Shown here in pieces: positions 12,370 to 24,800 of a stretch of DNA of 64,000 nucleotides. Source of the stretch: Dendrobium chrysotoxum (lineage: Eukaryota > Streptophyta > Magnoliopsida > Asparagales > Orchidaceae); NCBI GenBank assembly GCA_019925795.1, contig CM034312.1:24021914-24085913 (forward strand), in the 5' to 3' direction. The notes below the pieces were generated by a model. The model was not told the DNA's origin. It made no database searches and worked only from the letters and a program-made list of their open reading frames with translations. Each line of letters starts with the position of its first letter. Positions within the stretch are counted from its first letter, which is position 1. A program made the translations under genes and the position numbers.

Positions 12370-13410
12370 TGAAGTGATGAAATTGATGTTTTCAGTTGAA
12401 TGAGCATCTCCTACTTACTGAGTGTATGTCCTTTTATCCTAGGCGAAGTCTCATAAGATGAGTGCCTTAATATGGTGAGTTCTTCAAAGGTTAGTCTCCC
12501 TTAAGGGGGATCCTCCCCTCAGGTGAGAATACCCTAGGCGAGTGCCTCATGACTTGGTCTTCCGAATGAAACTTATTGCATGTAAAGTTAGCATTTGTTA
12601 GTCCCCAGGAAACAATGTGCATTTTGGGAATTTCACCAAACACTTTTATTGAGAACTTGAAGTTACATATTTTTTTTATTTTATAAAATATAAAATAAAA
12701 AATATTTAAAAATAATCTAAAATGCAATTTAAAGGAATATTATTCCAAGATACATAAAGAGCATCATACTTGCTCCTTATATGCATAACTTATCATGTAT
12801 CATCGATCTTAATAAATTTTGAAAATTTAAAAAATATCAATAATCATTTAAAGACCACCATTATATTAAAATCTTGCGTGTCACTTTTAGAGGGGGTTTG
12901 GATTGGTAAATCATTATAAAATAAGTAATTATAAAGCTAACCTCTGAACTAGAACATGCTTTTGTTTCTTAGATTTGATAAAAGTTGGACAGGTAAAATA
13001 TTTATTTAGAAAAATTATGTTAAGTTTAAAATGAGGTTGATGGATATTAATTAAAAAAAACATTCTATTTTATATTTTTACTTTTAAGTAATCTTTTAGT
13101 TGTTTTAGGCTCCTAAGAATATGTTAACCTTTTTTTTAGTTTATAATTATCAATTCACAATAAGGTCAAAATACATTTAAGAGTGATTTATAAGGAATTA
13201 TCTTATTTTTTAATTTGGGCTATTTCAAAAATCAAAGGCTATGAAGATAAATTCAATAAAATGACTAGATTTCTAATATAATGAAAATAATGCTATTATG
13301 TGATCCAAAATTTGAATATGATGAGGCAAAATGATCATTTTAAATTTCCTTTGCTTTGTTGATGGGAATAAAAAGTAAGTATAAAAGTTATTTTAGATCA
13401 TCTCATATCT
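12370..13410. other. AT-rich DNA with no recognisable gene
   Basis: Scattered short AT-rich runs only. No domain-bearing frame, no paired repeats and no RNA gene were recognised. Confidence 0.4.
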
Positions 13411-13426
13411 TTTTGTTACACAAATA

Positions 13427-14006
13427 GTATCATCAACAACAGTGATAATATCAAGTCTTTATTCCACTACGTGGGGTCGACTGCATGAATCCTTTTTCTC
13501 CATTGTGCTCTGTTAAGAGTCAAAGTCTCATTGAAATCTAATAAAAAAGGTCATTTCTAATATTTTCTAACCAAGTCTTTTTAGGTCTACCTCTACCTTT
13601 TTTAACATAGGACAAATCTAATACATCTACTCTATTAACCCAGTAATCAAAAGTCAGACGTTTTATGTGCCCAAACCATCTAAGGCGACTCTCTCTAATC
13701 TTATCTGTCATTGGAGCTACTCCAACCTTTTCATATATATACTCATTTTGCATTATATTTCCAGGAGTGAAGCCACTCATCCACCTGAGTATCCTCTTCT
13801 CTACAACACTTAATTTTATGCTTCTCTTTTAATGAATCACATTATGCACCATAAAGCATTACAGGTCTCCCCGCCATCTTATGGAATTTTCCCTTAAGTT
13901 TGAGGGATACTTTTCAGTCACATAACAGGTCTAATAAATTTCTCCACTTCAACCATCCAACTTGACCTAGCATTTATTTATTTGTTATAAATGATGATGT
14001 TTGTGT
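13427..14006 (-). mobile_element. 5'-truncated LINE tail with target-site duplications
   Basis: The minus-strand frame at 13538-13780 encodes the C-terminal end of a plant LINE polyprotein, with RESRLRWFGHIKRL and KKGRGRPKKTWLENIRND. It is followed by the 3' end containing the CCACGTAGTGG palindrome. The 16-bp sequence TTTTGTTACACAAATA occurs at 13411-13426 and again at 14007-14022, exactly bracketing the element. This is a textbook target-site duplication for target-primed reverse transcription. The element is therefore a short dead-on-arrival insertion. Confidence 0.85.
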
Positions 14007-14029
14007 TTTTGTTACACAAATAACATCAT

Positions 14030-14122
<93 letters not shown>
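13985..14122. repeat. Imperfect hairpin followed by a long (AT)n microsatellite
   Basis: TTATAAATGATG at 13985 pairs with CATCATTTATAA at about 14024, across the second LINE target duplication, forming an imperfect hairpin. An almost pure AT dinucleotide run of about 44 units follows, from about 14034 to 14122. Such runs extrude cruciforms easily and are hypervariable. Confidence 0.9.
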
Positions 14123-14125
<3 letters not shown>

Positions 14126-15465
14126 GTTTATATAAATATGTTTTTGAAGTTTATAATTCTATAATTCAATATACCTTGACTTTAGATTTATTAATGAATA
14201 ACAATATGATAATTACATATGCATACATGTTTATACATGTAATTTATAGTTACTTAACAGGTTTTTATCAAGAGATTTACCAAGATGATTGCATTTCCCA
14301 AGAGGAGACATCGCCTAAAGGAAATGTGAACTCATAGCAAGTTGACTGGCATTAGTCTGTGAATTCACGACCACTCTCACCCAGAAGGATCGTAGCATGA
14401 AGACCATCTTGGTAGGTTAGAGAAAGTCATAATCATCCTCGCAAGTCCTAACAGAGTCATCTTTATCACTCTAGGCCCTTGAGGCCACTAGCCTTGGTGG
14501 AGATAACTTGCCCACATTAGGTCTCCACAGTCAAGGTCATTAGCCTATCGTTAACATCCTCAATGTAGCCATAAGAAGCACACACCTCATAAGCTCTTAT
14601 CCACGACATCCAGGCTAGAGTCAATTCTGGTTAGCAGCTATTTTCACTCAAGGAAACTCACTCATCACACATAGAGTTTTGAATAACACCTCTAACTCGC
14701 TCCCATATCCATAGGACTCGCCTTTGCGTACTTGACTCGCCCATAGCACTCATCCTTGAAAACTCCCCAAGGGAACTCACCTCTAAATAATAAGCTACAC
14801 CAGAGCCAAGGATCCACCTAGAATTTGACCAATTTTGTCATGCGTATAGGTCATATCATATAATGAACTTTCTATTTATTTTCAACAGTAGCCTTACAAT
14901 GAGCCATTTTAGCTCTATATTTAAATGATAAAGAGGCATCTTTTGAATCTTTTGAACCTCATATGATATGCTATGAGACTCATAGAAATTCTAGAACTTT
15001 TTATCCTACTCTCCATACAAATTCAAATCTCACCTAATTTTAAGGCGCTCATGTACAGTTACCGGTTAAGAGGTCGGGTGTCATCCAAAGATAAATTTGA
15101 ATGCAAAACTAATCATTATTAATCTATCTGGAGGTTAGAGACTTAAAAGAAAAGAATGAATATTTACATTATATTATCAGGTTATAGTTTCATTTGTGAT
15201 AGCTTTTTTACTGTTTTGATTTTCAGGTTGCAATCATAATTTTAAAATGGCTACTATTTTTTTTTATTTTTAAAAAAATTTTATGCTAGAAAATTACTTT
15301 TTATAACAGATTACAAAAAAATTATTTTATTTATAAGAAATTTTTAATCATATTTATAGTAGTCCCTAAATGACAAGAATGAAATATGAAAATGAAATTA
15401 TAAAGCTTAGAAATTCCCGGGCTGTAACGGAAGGAAATATCCTCAGCCTGAGTGGTGAGGCGGAG
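14123..15465. other. Upstream region of the host gene, no separate gene seen
   Basis: 14281-15080 is slightly richer in C and resembles transposon-derived or LTR-like filler, but shows no boundaries I can defend. 15100-15460 would hold the promoter and 5' UTR of the host gene. No convincing TATA box could be singled out in the AT-rich background. Confidence 0.35.
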
Positions 15466-15864
15466 ATGATCATGATGAGTTCTCATTCCCTTCAATTTGC
15501 ACTTAGCTCGCGGCCTCACTATCCCCACTTCCGAGGAATTAGGGTTTCGGAAAACCCAAAATTGACTTCTTCTACTTCTTCGCCATCGCACGTCTGTTTT
15601 CTCCGCTCAAATTCAAAACCCGTCTTTTGTGGTGGACTACACTCTCAGCTCCGGCGATGGCTTGCTAAGGTTTCTCAATGGAATGCAACTTCCGAGTCCG
15701 AAGTTTCCACGTCTGCTTCTTTACGATTGCCTATTGCTGCGGAGGTGGTTAGGGATTTCTATGATGGCATCAATCGCCGCGATCTTGAATCCGTTGAGTC
15801 TTTGATAAGCGAGGAATGCGTCTACGAAGATCTTATCTTCTCGAAGCCTTTTGTGGGCCGGAAG
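15466..15864 (+). CDS. NTF2/SnoaL-like gene, exon 1
   Basis: This exon codes for the transit-like N terminus and the first helix and strand of the domain, ending at GRK. The donor is AAG followed by GTGATG, phase 0. Reading past the donor soon becomes a hydrophobic non-family sequence and then a stop, which supports splicing here. Confidence 0.85.
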
Positions 15865-18800
15865 GTGATGCTCAAAACTGGCCTTTTGTATCTGCTCTTT
15901 TGTCTATGGTTGATTATAAACTATATAGCCGTTTGTCATGGCTAAGAGAAGCAGATTATTAAGTTGATGGAAAGTGAGAATTGGGATATAGACGCAGGAT
16001 GTTGTGATTTTTGGCTGAAAATTGAGTCATAAAGCTCTTTACAAATTTGAAGGCAAAGTTCATGAAACCTAATTTATTGAAATGGAGAAACTTTGGATTT
16101 CTGAATAGAGTGGCAATTGTAGGCATTGCTTTAGAACAAAATAAATATATTACATAAAAAATTACGAAATAACCAGATTGAATTCTCCGACTTGAGATGT
16201 TCCAAAAAAAAAAAAAAACACCCAACATGATAACACACTATTTAGTTCCCTTTTATCTGTTTTATTATAAGGCTATTTATTTTCTTCATATAAAATTGCT
16301 CTCCAATTGATGTACACATTTCTAGTCTATGAATAATTATACCCCTTGCTACATGTTTCTTCACGTGCTATATTTCAGAACAGTTACAATTCCTACAACA
16401 ACTTGTCAATGAATTTCACATGAAGTCTACGTGGCATCAGGGCATTGATTATAATGTTAATTCATCATGATTGTGGTGAGATTTGATGATTGTCTACCCA
16501 ACATCATGGTCATTAAGATACACTAACAGCATAAAATTCGCATCTATTGTAAAGTTAAAGTTATGGATTTGGTAGCGAGCATCAAATACAAAAGTAATGA
16601 TCTAGTTAACGAGAATCAAATATAAAACTATTCGACAATTTTAAATTCAATATGAAAAATAAAATGCTAAATCCTTCAATTAAGGTTATTGCATTCTAGA
16701 AACTTTGTAGTGATAGAGATTGAGATATGCATCTTAGCTTGCACGAAGATTGTGCACACACACAAATGCAAATACAGAGAAAGTTTTGCGCACATCAAGG
16801 GCACAAAGATTTTTTACATGAAATATGAAAGAAGAAAAATTATGGGGGCTAGCACAATTGAAATATATTCATTAGTCTAAGTTTGAAAATACAAAGGTCC
16901 ACCCTTATAACTTGAGAAGGTGGGAATACAATTTGGACTCCCAAAGCATATCTTATGAGGTGATAGTAAATGGCGTTGAAGGTCAATGATATCAATGAGG
17001 GAAATCGGGCATTGGTTGATGTTGTTAACAAAAAGCGGCAACATATGCCAAGAGTTAGACCTTGACGAGCGTTGGTTGCTGTTGTGGGCCGATGGGCATC
17101 GTCAAAGGGATAATAGTTTATTTTAGGCAACAACTATTGTTTGATGAATCTAGGGCTATTGGGATGGTCGTCTAATGCTTTTAGAAGTAGTTAGCTTCAT
17201 TATTCTCTATTACTTTAGAGTGCTTAGAGTTTAGAATGGGAGAAAATTATGGCAATTGTTCTATATTTATAGATTTCAAGTGCGGTAATCTAGCCCTTAT
17301 TTGAAATTATCTTGAATTATTCTTTTTGTAATCAACAATATCAAGCCATGCCCTCACTTGATCAAAAAAGTATTTGAAAAACCTTGCCCTAAATTGACTC
17401 AATTGACCAACACGGGTTACGACATGGTTGGGCTGCCAGTTGATGGCTGTCGGTGGTGATGTGGTGACGACCACCAACTTCAGTGTCTAATGAGTGAATA
17501 AAAGGCACAATATCAAAACTCTTAGAGAGCACAATTGAGTTGATGGATTTTATTGGATCATCTAGGCAACACTTGGAGCATAGGCCATATTTTAATGCTA
17601 CAAAAAAAATCATGATGATTAGTCACATGCTTGGTATCAAATTTTTTATGTTCCTAAGAGCAATGCAACATGATTAATGGATTGTGAATTGGATGCTTAC
17701 ATTACTTGCAACAATTCAAAGGCGTGAGGATACTTTAAAAATGGCGATGAAACTCCTTTTTTAAGCTAAATGTTATTAAAAGAGCAATCAACGCCACAAA
17801 CAGCTTATAATTTCTTCGCCCGTAAAGGTTGTAATGGCTTCAAGAAGTTTAGTTCTTCAAAAAAATTTTTATGACCTGCACACAATCAAAGCAACTTTAT
17901 TGTGATCCATTCACTTGATGCCTCTTCTCACATTGGGAACTTTTCAAAGATAATATCATCTGGCCCATCGGGTGATGACGGCCGTGCTAGTAATGATATC
18001 ATGATGTCACATTGTGAAAATTCTTACATGGAGAGAATGAAAGAAGAGACGTAATTTTGGGCTCACTTCCATAAATTTTCTTATTTTTGGGCTTTTTTCT
18101 GACCAAACAAACTCATATTCATGTGATTTTGAACTTTTTTTAAACATCCTGACTTGATGTGCATTCAAGTTCAGGCTTGCAAAAATTGGAGTTCATCCGA
18201 TGCAGCAAATAATTTTCATAAACTTTTAATTGTGCAAAGCCACTTTTGAGGTCATTTGGACTCAAATTTTGATTCTTTTTGTATTAGTGAAGTTGTCTCA
18301 AAGAATCAATCATTTAAATTATAAGTTTGATGAAAACTGACTTCTTGCTATTCCTGAATTAATTTAGTTTTTGACATCATAATTTAATAATTTTTTTTCT
18401 AAAAATGCATCAAAATTTATGCACGAGCTAATCAATTGTGAGAGCCATATCATTTGCCCTTCTTTTCTAACATTGATTTTTGCATGTTCAAAAATACTCT
18501 TGGTCTCTAATCAGTGAATGGAAGGCATTGCCACTCCTTAAACATCACGTGGACCTCCTCTTGGAGCTCTTAACCAATATTCTCCCTCCCCCCGCCCTAA
18601 TCGTAGTATTATGCTTATTGGGTATTTAGCATTGCCTGCACACCTTTGAATGCAATTTTATTTTTAAAAACTAGACTAAAAATATTCCAAAACTGTCTTC
18701 TTTTGCATGTTCGGCACGTTCAATAAGAACCAACAGCTTGCCGACCTCACTACCTCCTCTATTGGTTTTCTCATAAAATGAGAACTAGTAGGCTAAGGAA

Positions 18801-21800
18801 AATTGCCAAGCAACAGGACTTCACTTTGGAAGATCGGGGTAGGACAACAAATAGTTGTTGGAGAAGGAAATTGAACAGAGGAGAAGAAATCATACACGGG
18901 CTTGTCTATGATTCCCTTGAAGACTATAAGGTCATTCAACCAATCTTTTGTTACATGATTCTTGGTTCTGGATCAAATATACTTAACATGAATATAGCCT
19001 TTCACTAATATTATTGACCTAATACCCACCAACCAAGTTGGTTCTTGATTCTCCTTATTTATCACAATTCTTCTCACCCACTAATTCTTAAATACTCAAT
19101 AACAAATAAATAGTAATATTTATTTATATGAATAAATGTTAAAATAGTTGGATCACAGACACAGAAGCTATCAAAATATCCATTGAGATGAAAGCTATTT
19201 ATTAACTAAATGCATTCTTTCTTTTGGTTTCTCTCATATATTTGTGTTCTCTTAGCTTCATCATTGTTGTCCTAGTAGTACAGGTGTTAGTAATTAGTTT
19301 ACATGGCATTTTGATGTGGTTTTCGATATAATGCAATGTAGGCTATTATGGAGTTTTTCAAGAATTTTACGGAATATATCAGTAGTGAACTTCAATTTGT
19401 CATTGATGACATATCTGGTGAGGACACATCAGCTACTGGTGTTACCTGGCACCTGGGTATGCTATGTTGTCAATTTTATTCCTTCCATTTCTATTTGGTG
19501 TAGTTCACATAAATTTAAATTACTAATTTTTGAAACTAAAATTACAACTACAGAATGGAGGGGAAGGCCGTTTCCATTTAGCAAGGGATGCAGCTTCTAT
19601 CGTTTGGATGTATCTGAAGGCACCAGAAAGATTATGTATGTTTTCTATCACATAAGTTTTAGAATAGCTTCAAAATTAAATTGCAAATCCCATTTCCACT
19701 TTTATCTGCTGCTGTTAAAAACATATATGAATGTGCTTAACAATTGACCTGGGGCATAACAAAGATCCTTTGATTTAATTTCTTAAATACAGTAGTGTGA
19801 TGATAATTATATATTATATCTACTGCTGGGCTCAAGACTCCTTTGTTAGTTTTATATGGTATAGCATGTCTTTGCTGGCTAGATTGGGTCATTAAGACTA
19901 ATGTGACTAATGTAGTGTTCCTAATAAATCTGGTTTTCCAGGCAATCTGTTTTTGTGTTTTTCTTCCTAGTGCTAGCATGCTTGGCCTCTTCACGTACAG
20001 AATGAACTATTCAATTGTTGTGGTTCGATTGTTCTGTTTGAAACAGTGGACAAAGGATAAGCACATTGCAATTGTCCATAATGAATGAGTTTGGCATTCA
20101 TTGAGATCAAGGTTGTGAAAATCGGACCGGACAACGAACCAGAAGAAGGAGAGGTTCACGATTCGATGGTTCGACCCCGGTCGAACCGGATGACGTAATA
20201 AATACTAATTTTATTAAAAAATAATAAAATTAACATAATAATATGCAATCATTCCAAAATTTTGATAGAAAATTAAACAATATAAAAAATTATGAAGCAC
20301 AAAACTTACACAATTAATAAAAAAAATTCTTTTTAAAATAAAAAAAAAATGAAGTATTTGAGTAACAGACATCTTCTTCATAGTATAAAATTAAACTTTT
20401 TCATTATATCTTCTAGTCTCTCATTTGAAACACTAATCTCAGTTGCATTTTGAATTAATATAGTTTTTCAAATCAGACCAAATTAAATTATAAAATTGAT
20501 TTTTCATCAAATATCTATATCTCAATATAGATTGCTTCAACAAGAAACCCCATCCACTACAAATCTAAATCTACAACAGCCATATAAAAGAATGATTAGA
20601 ACTTCAAGTTTGGTGAGAAATCTCAAATCTTACAAAGCATTAAAGCAAAGGAGTGGGCCAACGACGAAGAAAACATGACTGCACGATCCGCACGACAATG
20701 CAATCGGCTAGGCGAGCCTGCGACAAAGTGTGACGGCAGTGCGAGCTCAAACACTGCAACGGATTGCGACGGAGGGAAGAAACTCCGAACTCGAGAGCAG
20801 GTCGAGCTAGGTGGGCCTGCGACAGAGTGCGGTGGAGTGAGATGGCAGTGCTAGGTCGAACACTGCAATGGATTGCGACAAAGGGAAAAAACTCCGAACT
20901 CGAGAAATAAGAACGAAAGAGGGTCGCAACTAGTGGTCTAATAGAGAAAGGGCTCGTTTTGAGTTAGGGTTTTAGTTTTACTGAAGTCAATTTTTAACCC
21001 TTGGATTTGCGATCAACTGCTCAGATTCGCGGGATTTTAAAACGGGCTCTTTAAAACCCTGCCAGTTCGGCGGTTTTCCAGTTCAACCTGCGATTCAGCC
21101 TATTTTTACCCGGTTCGATTGCAAAGAGGGTTTATTAATATGACCGGACCGGTCCCTGGTTGAACCGGCCGTTCCGGTCCGATTTTTAAAACCTTGACTG
21201 AGACTGATACTTCTATTAATTTTTCAAGGATATTATTTGTATATCCTTGTGGGTAGGTGCGTCTATATCAGTTGATGGTCTCCATCCTAGCTTATCTTCA
21301 TGCTCCCTATTCTCGTTCCTAGAATCCGAGTAAAATGTGCAACATAGGCACTTCCTTGATATCTGATTGTATGCCTATGAAAAGGTTAAATAAGTATATG
21401 ATGCAGAATAAGAAGCTCATGATAAAAATTAGATATTTATAGGCATGAGTCAGATTTATCAGTTTGGTTTTGGTATGATTTTGAAGTATATTTTAAATAC
21501 TATCATCTTGTAAGGAGTTGATCATCATGATGTAAATACAAAAAAATGATGCACATTATCATCATCATTCATTTAAAAAATACAATCGTCATCAATACAA
21601 CAATAACATCAAGCCTTTATCCCACGTACCTTTATCCCACTACGTGGGGTCGGCTACATGAATCTTTTTTCTTTATTGCGTCCTGTTAAGGGTCAAATTC
21701 TTATTTAAATCTAATAAAAAAAAGGTCATTTCTAATATATTCTTACCAATTCTTTTTAGGTCTACCTCTATCTTTTTTAATATAGGCTAAATCTAATACA

Positions 21801-24800
21801 TCTACTCTTCTAATCGGGTCATCGGAAGGCCGACATTTTATATGACCAAACCATCTAAGGCGACTCTCTCTAATCTTATATGCCACTAGAGCTACTTTAA
21901 CCTTTTCATGTTTATACTCATTTCACATTCTATATCTAAGAGTGAAGCCACTCATCTATCTGAGCATTCTCATCTCTGCAACACTTAAATTAATATTATG
22001 TTTTCTTTTAATGAACAAAATTAAGCACCATAAGGTCTCACCACCATCTTATAGAATTTTCCCTTAAGTTTGAGCGGTACTTTTTTATCACACAACAGGC
22101 CTAATGCATTCCTCCACTTCAACCATCCAACTTGAATTCTCATAATAATTTCTACATCTATTTCACTATCATTTTGAACCACAGATCCGAGATATCTAAA
22201 ACATGTACTCTTATTAATAGCTTGATCGTCAATATATGAAAATTTTTCTATTTTGAAAATTGTTGTATAACTATTATCATTATGAAAGAAGTTAATTATC
22301 ATCATGATTATTACTTTGAATTGAAAAGAATTCAATTTCAATTTTATGATACAAACATGAAAAAAATCGCAATCATTTTATAAGAAAATTGTGTCATCAA
22401 TTACTTTAAGGGTGGAGCAATCAAAGAAAATTTTGATCATTATAAAAGTAATTAATGGGATCTATTTATTTATTTTCAATGAGGTGTGGCCAAAATTTAA
22501 AAGAAACAGGTATAAGAGATCCTCCTCTCTCTCCAACTTTCCATCAAGGCGCCAATGCGAATAAGAGAGTTTTGGATGTTTTATAATCAAGATCTCTGCA
22601 ATTAGTTAATGTTACAATCATTTATGTAATCAAATTATGATGATTTTGAAATTTCCGTTTTCCTTCATGAAATTATGTGATTATGTGTATTTTCTTATAA
22701 ATACAGATTGAGATGTATTAGAAAAATATGTTGGTTGAAACAATGCAAGGTGTTGTTTATGTGCTATGAATTGTGAAGTTCGATGTCTTCCTCCGATTAG
22801 GTTTTTTAGTGATTTCCCTTTAAAATTATCTTTATACCTCTTTATTATCATCTTAAATAATATTATGATCTTCCCCATTCACTTCCTCTTTATGCTGTCA
22901 TGTATGGCCCACATTCCATCTACATTAGCATAACTTCGTGAAACAATATATTTTCTTCTTTTTTATTTGTGTCTATGATGCATGATTCTATTATTTTTTC
23001 TTTGTTTTTTTGAACATTATTCTAAGAATATTATGTATTTTTTAAAATAGTTGTCGCCATGATTATATTTTATCTCAAAATAAATTAGAGCTTCATCATA
23101 GGATTGATGTCCAAATTTCATTCGGAAGAATCAACAAAATAGATTTACATAGAAGATCAATGAACTTGTGTAATTCAAGAATGAGCGAGTTGGAGAGGAA
23201 TTATAAAAAAAAAAAAAGGTAAAGTAGATTTTCTTTTTTTTAGCTCGGAGTTGCACTTCTCAAATACTGTTGCATGTGTGCCCAAATGTAGGTTCAAACT
23301 CTTACGTAATTTGCTCCAAATGGCTACATCTCTTATATATTCTACCAATCTTATATATTCTACCCGATATAGCTTCTTCATTGAGGAGCGACATCTCTCG
23401 TATTAGTGTTGCTAGGTGCCTAATTTGAGCAACTTTTGGCACTTGCAGTTGGCAGCTGTCAGTAGATATATTATTTTTGGAATGAATTAGGAGCTATATA
23501 CTTGATCTTTTGATCTTTTGTAAGGTTTGTCATGACAGTTTAGCCCAAGAGCTTGGAGTATCAAGTTGAGAACAGACGATTATGACAAAATATTGCAATT
23601 ACTATACACATAAAGTATTTTCTTATAGTTTAAAATAATTTATTAAAACAATTCCCAACTCCAACCCACAATAAATGGCTCAAGCTCAACTCAAAAAATT
23701 ATACATGAACTAGACTTACAAGGAACTTGTTTGCTCGCATACGGGCATGAACAAAACTTGAAAGCTCATTGGCGAAACATAGACAAAATCTACTCAATAC
23801 ACCTCCAAAACCCTCTTAATCATTTCCAAGCAAGAAGAAACTTAAATGGGTGTGAGAAATAAGAAATGAGGATGATTCTCTATTTATAGCCAAGAACAGA
23901 ATATGTTGGAAGGCCCGTCCTAATGAAATACAAAATAGATAAGGACAAAATACGCTTATCAATAAAAGAATTGAAATTCTAACTTTCAAACTTCACAATT
24001 GAATCTTTCAAACTTCACAATTGAATTCACATCTGAATTCTCAAATCTCAAATATAAGTGGACAAAATACAAGTGTTGTTTTAAAAAATGAAAGATTTGT
24101 ACAAATTTTAATGATGTTGTATTAACTGGCAAACTCACAAATGTCTAAATCTGAATAATTTCAAATCACACAACACCCTTATCGTGCAAGTATGTTGAAG
24201 TTGTGCAAGTATCTCAAAATGTGTGCTAGTTCTTGAGAAATATGCCAGCCACCAAAATCCTAAGGAAAATCATTTTGGGCCCAAATTCCAACAAAATATA
24301 CAAATAAAAAAATTACAAAATATAAAAATATTCAAGCAAAATCTTTTACTATAAAGCCTAAAGCAACTAATCCATCCATCCATTGTAACAATTTGGTCAC
24401 GGGGACAAATTTGAGATAATCTCTAACTTGGAAAAGCCAATGTTATCTTCTGTGTCGCTATGATCATGATGGACTGATCGATTTGATTGAGAAGAAATTA
24501 GAAAGTTTTCTAATCAAGAGGGAGCTGTTTAGGAAGGTTCTTAATAAAAGGGGAATTGTTTAGGAATGTTTTAATTACAATTGGAAGGGAATTATTTAGG
24601 GTAAGAGATCTAATTTGAATTCAAAATCTAAGAGGAAATTATTTAGTGAAAGGGAGGAGGAATCAAGGGGGAGTTATTTAGGATAGTTTTAATTATAATT
24701 GGGAGGGAATTATTTAGAGCAAGAGATTTGATTTGAATTCAAATATGAGAGGGAATTTTTTAGGGAAAGGGAGCTGATTTAGGAGGGAATTAGGGGTGAT

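Noticed and set aside
15865..15945. Continuation of the exon 1 frame to 15945
   Set aside because: Residues after GRK do not match the family and become a hydrophobic run. The GT donor at 15865 and exon 2 restore the conserved sequence.
16849..18999. Open frames of 60-94 codons in intron 1 and its surroundings
   Set aside because: No domains, AT-rich composition and no support from neighbouring structure. They fit chance frames.
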